Shown here: one piece after another, positions 4,714 to 6,402 of the stretch
Numbering within the stretch: the first letter of the stretch is position 1
Layout of the letters: each line of letters opens with the position of its first letter
NCBI GenBank assembly: GCA_002785325.1
Contig: PFMH01000102.1
Coordinates: 1 to 6,402, forward strand
Source of the DNA: a bacterium (Candidatus Howlettbacteria) CG_4_10_14_0_8_um_filter_40_9
GTDB lineage: Bacteria > Patescibacteriota > CPR2 > UBA1875 > GCA-2785325
Reading direction: 5' to 3'
DNA length: 6,402 nt
Notes under the pieces: model-generated
What the model was told of the DNA's origin: nothing
Database searches by the model: none
The model's input: only the letters and a program-made list of their open reading frames with translations
Position numbers and translations under genes: made by a program

Positions 4714-6024
4714 ATGTTTAAGATCCCTAAAACAATATTGATATTAGGAGTTTCTTTTATAGTAATGGCTCTCATCTTTTCGATGATATCTTATTATACG
4801 GTAGCAAATAATAGAAGAACTCTCACAAGAAATTTCAATAATGAACTTGATCTTTTCGCCAAACTCTCAACTCGAGCCGTGATTCAAAATTACGAATTAT
4901 ACTTTGACTCTGGTAACTTCAAGTTCAATGAAATTACTACTGACATCCTCGGACAAAAGGATTCTATCATTAGGATCGATATCATAGATACCGATGGTAA
5001 ATCGGTCTTTAGTTCAGATGATGGTTCAAATCTCGATATTCATAGGAGAGAAACCATAACGAGCGAAACTCTAGGCGTGGCGAGATCGACCGAGCCCACT
5101 AAAAAGTATGATGAAAACGGCGTTATAAAAAGCATCATATATCCTTATGTCGAAGACTGGGGAGCCCACAAATACTCCGCAAGATATATTATCTCCCCTG
5201 AAAAATTAAACCATAACATCTCTCTGTTTAGAAACGAAGTTATTCTGTCGATGACACTGCTCTTTACCCTGATCTTTTCCCCTCTTTTTGGAGTTCTTTA
5301 TTACAGAGAGATGGCTCTGAGTAAAGACGAGAAAGCAAAACTTAAAAATCTAAACAAACAAAAAGATGACTTTATGACTTTAGTCGCTCACAACCTAAGA
5401 ACGCCGATAAGTATTATCAAAGGATATACAAATCTAGCCGAAGAACAGCCCCTGAAAGGTATAGGAAAAGAGTATATAAACGCTATAAAAGAGGGAGCAG
5501 AGAGACTAAACGAGGCAACTGAGACTATACTTTCTGTAACTAGTCTTTTGAGCGGAGAAAGCATCGGAAAAGAAGATATAAATCTGACAAAGATAACAGA
5601 AGAAACACTAAATAGCTTCGAGGGGAAGATTAAAGAAAAGAAAATAAATATTATTTTTGACAATAAAAATGCCGTGGGAGTCAAAGGCACGCTAAAATAT
5701 ATTCGCAAAGCAATAAAAAACTATATCGACAATGCGATAAAGTTTAGCAACGAGAAGGGAACCGTAGAGATAACCCTCGGGAAAACTGCTTCTGAAGTAA
5801 AAATATCTGTTAAAGATAACGGTATAGGTATAAAGGAAGAGGATATTGACGATATATTTTCAAGCTTTCACCGCTCAATTGAAAATACACTCGATTTTGA
5901 CTACAAGGGCCTAGGAATGGGACTATACTTAACAAAAACAATCATAGAGTCACATAAAGGCAAGGTCTGGGCAGAAAGCGAATACGGCAAAGGAAGTACT
6001 TTTGGGTTTAGCTTGCCGGTGTAA
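4714..6024 (+). CDS. Sensor histidine kinase with extracytoplasmic domain, no HAMP
   Basis: A 436-aa membrane kinase. Segments: TM1 (about 7-30), an outside domain (about 31-175), TM2 (about 176-197), a short charged linker (200-219), the HisKA dimerization domain with H226 in the HNLRTP box, and the HATPase domain. In the latter, N336 and N340 lie in the N-box (NYIDNAIKFS), followed by DNGIGI (368-373) and GLGMGL (399-404). The outer domain has RIDIIDTDGKSVFSSDDG (87-104), which looks like a PAS/Cache sensor fold; this is inference. There is no HAMP or cytoplasmic PAS, so TM2 joins the catalytic core almost directly. The residue after the phospho-His is Asn226+1 rather than the usual Glu or Asp. 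It begins two bases after the binding-protein stop with no Shine-Dalgarno, suggesting translational coupling. The linked receiver is the natural partner. Confidence 0.93.
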   Translation: MFKIPKTILILGVSFIVMALIFSMISYYTVANNRRTLTRNFNNELDLFAKLSTRAVIQNYELYFDSGNFKFNEITTDILGQKDSIIRIDIIDTDGKSVFSSDDGSNLDIHRRETITSETLGVARSTEPTKKYDENGVIKSIIYPYVEDWGAHKYSARYIISPEKLNHNISLFRNEVILSMTLLFTLIFSPLFGVLYYREMALSKDEKAKLKNLNKQKDDFMTLVAHNLRTPISIIKGYTNLAEEQPLKGIGKEYINAIKEGAERLNEATETILSVTSLLSGESIGKEDINLTKITEETLNSFEGKIKEKKINIIFDNKNAVGVKGTLKYIRKAIKNYIDNAIKFSNEKGTVEITLGKTASEVKISVKDNGIGIKEEDIDDIFSSFHRSIENTLDFDYKGLGMGLYLTKTIIESHKGKVWAESEYGKGSTFGFSLPV

Positions 6025-6059
6025 ATGAATAGTTCTCTAAAAATAAACACAAATTTTGG

Positions 6060-6200
6060 TCCTTCGACAGGCTCAGGATCATTCTAGCATTGATCCAATC
6101 TAGATAATTATCGCTTTAATTTTATCTGGCTTGGCTCGCCATCTTTCGACCATGAGGCTCAAGATCGAATGGTGAGCGAATAAGATGAGTCGAATGGTGG
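6060..6200. repeat. Degenerate dispersed repeats downstream of the kinase
   Basis: This part of the 283-base gap after the kinase has no gene. CCTTCGACAGGCTCAGGATC (6061-6080) belongs to a motif often seen as an intergenic repeat in environmental bacterial genomes. A diverged copy, with four extra bases between TTCGAC and AGGCTCA, is at 6144-6165. GGATCA/TGATCC (6076-6096) can pair around nine bases. GCTCgCCAT..TTCGA (6134-6149) pairs imperfectly with TCGAATGGTGAGC (6165-6177). TCGAATGGTG recurs at 6165-6174 and 6190-6199. No T-run follows these hairpins, so none is a clear terminator for the kinase transcript. Confidence 0.55.
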
Positions 6201-6214
6201 GTCGTCTGGGACTC
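6195..6214 (-). repeat. tRNA 3'-end fragment (20 bases, including CCA)
   Basis: Read on the minus strand, this is half a T-loop, the 3' T-stem strand CCCAG, the acceptor strand ACGACCC, the discriminator A and CCA. It is identical over 20 bases to the end of the pseudo-tRNA at 6308, and 15 of those bases recur at 6388. Flanks on both sides differ, so only the tRNA end is duplicated. This is the typical extent of an attachment-site core left by a tRNA-targeting integrative element. It could instead be part of a tRNA-derived repeat. Confidence 0.6.
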
Positions 6215-6269
6215 TCACCGCCACGCCCGATGGCATAAAAGGATTCCTGTGTTCTCGCCCAAAGCGCTT

Positions 6270-6309
6270 CAAAAACAAAACCTCCGCCAAAGCGGAGAAC
6301 TTGTTTTTG
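6270..6309. terminator. Bidirectional intrinsic terminator-like hairpin
   Basis: CTCCGC (6282-6287) and GCGGAG (6292-6297) form a six-pair GC-rich stem with a four-base loop. Outer arms CAAAAACAA (6270-6278) and TTGTTTTTG (6301-6309) pair perfectly across three-base internal loops. The transcript has a T-rich tail on both strands, so it could stop leftward transcription of the tRNA sequence as well as rightward read-through. It lies directly past the CCA end of the pseudo-tRNA, the right place for a tRNA terminator. Confidence 0.65.
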
Positions 6310-6370
6310 GTGGGTCGTCTGGGACTCGAACCCAGGACACCTCCGCCAACGGCGGAGTGCTCTTCCTACT
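6308..6370 (-). pseudogene. 5'-truncated pseudo-tRNA with altered anticodon arm
   Basis: The 3' part is a textbook tRNA: variable loop GTGTC (6340-6336), T-stem CTGGG/CCCAG around TTCGAGT, acceptor strand ACGACCC (6318-6312), A and CCA (6310-6308). The acceptor strand equals that of E. coli tRNA-Lys. A D-loop remnant AGTAGGAA plus GAGC is present (6370-6359). The 5' acceptor strand GGGTCGT and the 5' D-stem are missing, replaced by AT-rich sequence. The anticodon region is a seven-pair palindrome (CTCCGCC/GGCGGAG, 6341-6357) with only three loop bases (GTT on the minus strand). The base at position 33 is C, not the near-universal T. It is not expected to be a working tRNA. Confidence 0.7.
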
Positions 6371-6387
6371 ATATGTTTTTAAAAAAT

Positions 6388-6402
6388 TGGTGGGTCGTCT
6401 GG
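6388..6402 (-). tRNA. 3' end of a tRNA, cut by the window edge (possibly tRNA-Lys)
   Basis: Only the last 15 bases are visible: CCAG of the T-stem, the acceptor strand ACGACCC, discriminator A and an encoded CCA. The acceptor strand matches E. coli tRNA-Lys, so Lys is a plausible but unproven identity. A six-base T-run follows almost at once on the minus strand (6386-6381). The two partial copies at 6308 and 6195 imply a parental tRNA nearby, and this is the natural candidate. It could also be another fragment. Confidence 0.5.

Noticed and set aside
6195..6270. A 76-base tRNA ending at the leftmost CCA copy
   Set aside because: The length is right, but the 5' end does not pair with the acceptor strand and the T-arm is broken after 20 bases.
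6308..6387. Functional tRNA-Asn with anticodon GTT
   Set aside because: GTT is in the anticodon position, but the loop closes to three bases, T33 is absent, and the 5' acceptor and D-stem strands are missing.
6195..6402. CRISPR array, because of the repeated 15-20 base units
   Set aside because: Spacings of 113 and 80 bases are unequal, and the repeat is the end of a tRNA. No cas gene is present.

Overview
The window is an AT-rich bacterial segment carrying six protein genes, one of them cut by the left edge, and tRNA-derived sequence at the right edge. The standard genetic code fits every gene. Several features are compatible with a Candidate Phyla Radiation (Patescibacteria) genome: the low GC content, a membrane-tethered methyltransferase of a compact type, an RNHCP zinc-ribbon protein, an isomerase/prenyltransferase pair, and a histidine kinase with a non-standard H-box. 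This placement is inference; no rRNA or ribosomal protein marker is present.

The left part (1-2566) is transcribed leftwards. It starts with the 5' end of a type I isopentenyl-diphosphate isomerase gene (idi). This overlaps by one base the stop codon of a short-chain polyprenyl diphosphate synthase (106-1131), giving a small isoprenoid operon. A 366-base non-coding stretch follows, with nested inverted repeats and a terminator-like hairpin. Next come a membrane-anchored SAM-dependent methyltransferase (1498-2046), a block of REP-like hairpins (2073-2148) and an RNHCP-domain protein (2186-2566).

An 87-base divergent promoter region (2567-2653) holds a 22-bp dyad. From there a rightward cluster is transcribed: a receiver-only response regulator (2654-3043), a membrane-anchored family 5 solute-binding protein (3092-4711) and a sensor histidine kinase (4714-6024). 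No ABC permease or ATPase is linked to the binding protein. It sits between the two halves of a two-component system, so the three genes may form a ligand-sensing unit: binding protein to kinase to single-domain regulator. This is the most interesting hypothesis in the window.

The right end (6025-6402) has no gene that can be supported on the + strand. It holds degenerate dispersed repeats, a bidirectional terminator-like hairpin, and three direct copies of the 3' end of a minus-strand tRNA with an E. coli tRNA-Lys-like acceptor arm. One copy is an extended pseudo-tRNA, one is a bare 20-base fragment, and one runs off the window edge. The layout looks like attachment-site scars or tRNA-derived repeats next to a tRNA gene.

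A second recurrent feature is that several transcript-leading genes have a -10-like hexamer only 6-11 bases before the start codon. That implies leaderless mRNAs, whereas the operon-internal binding-protein gene has a strong Shine-Dalgarno sequence.
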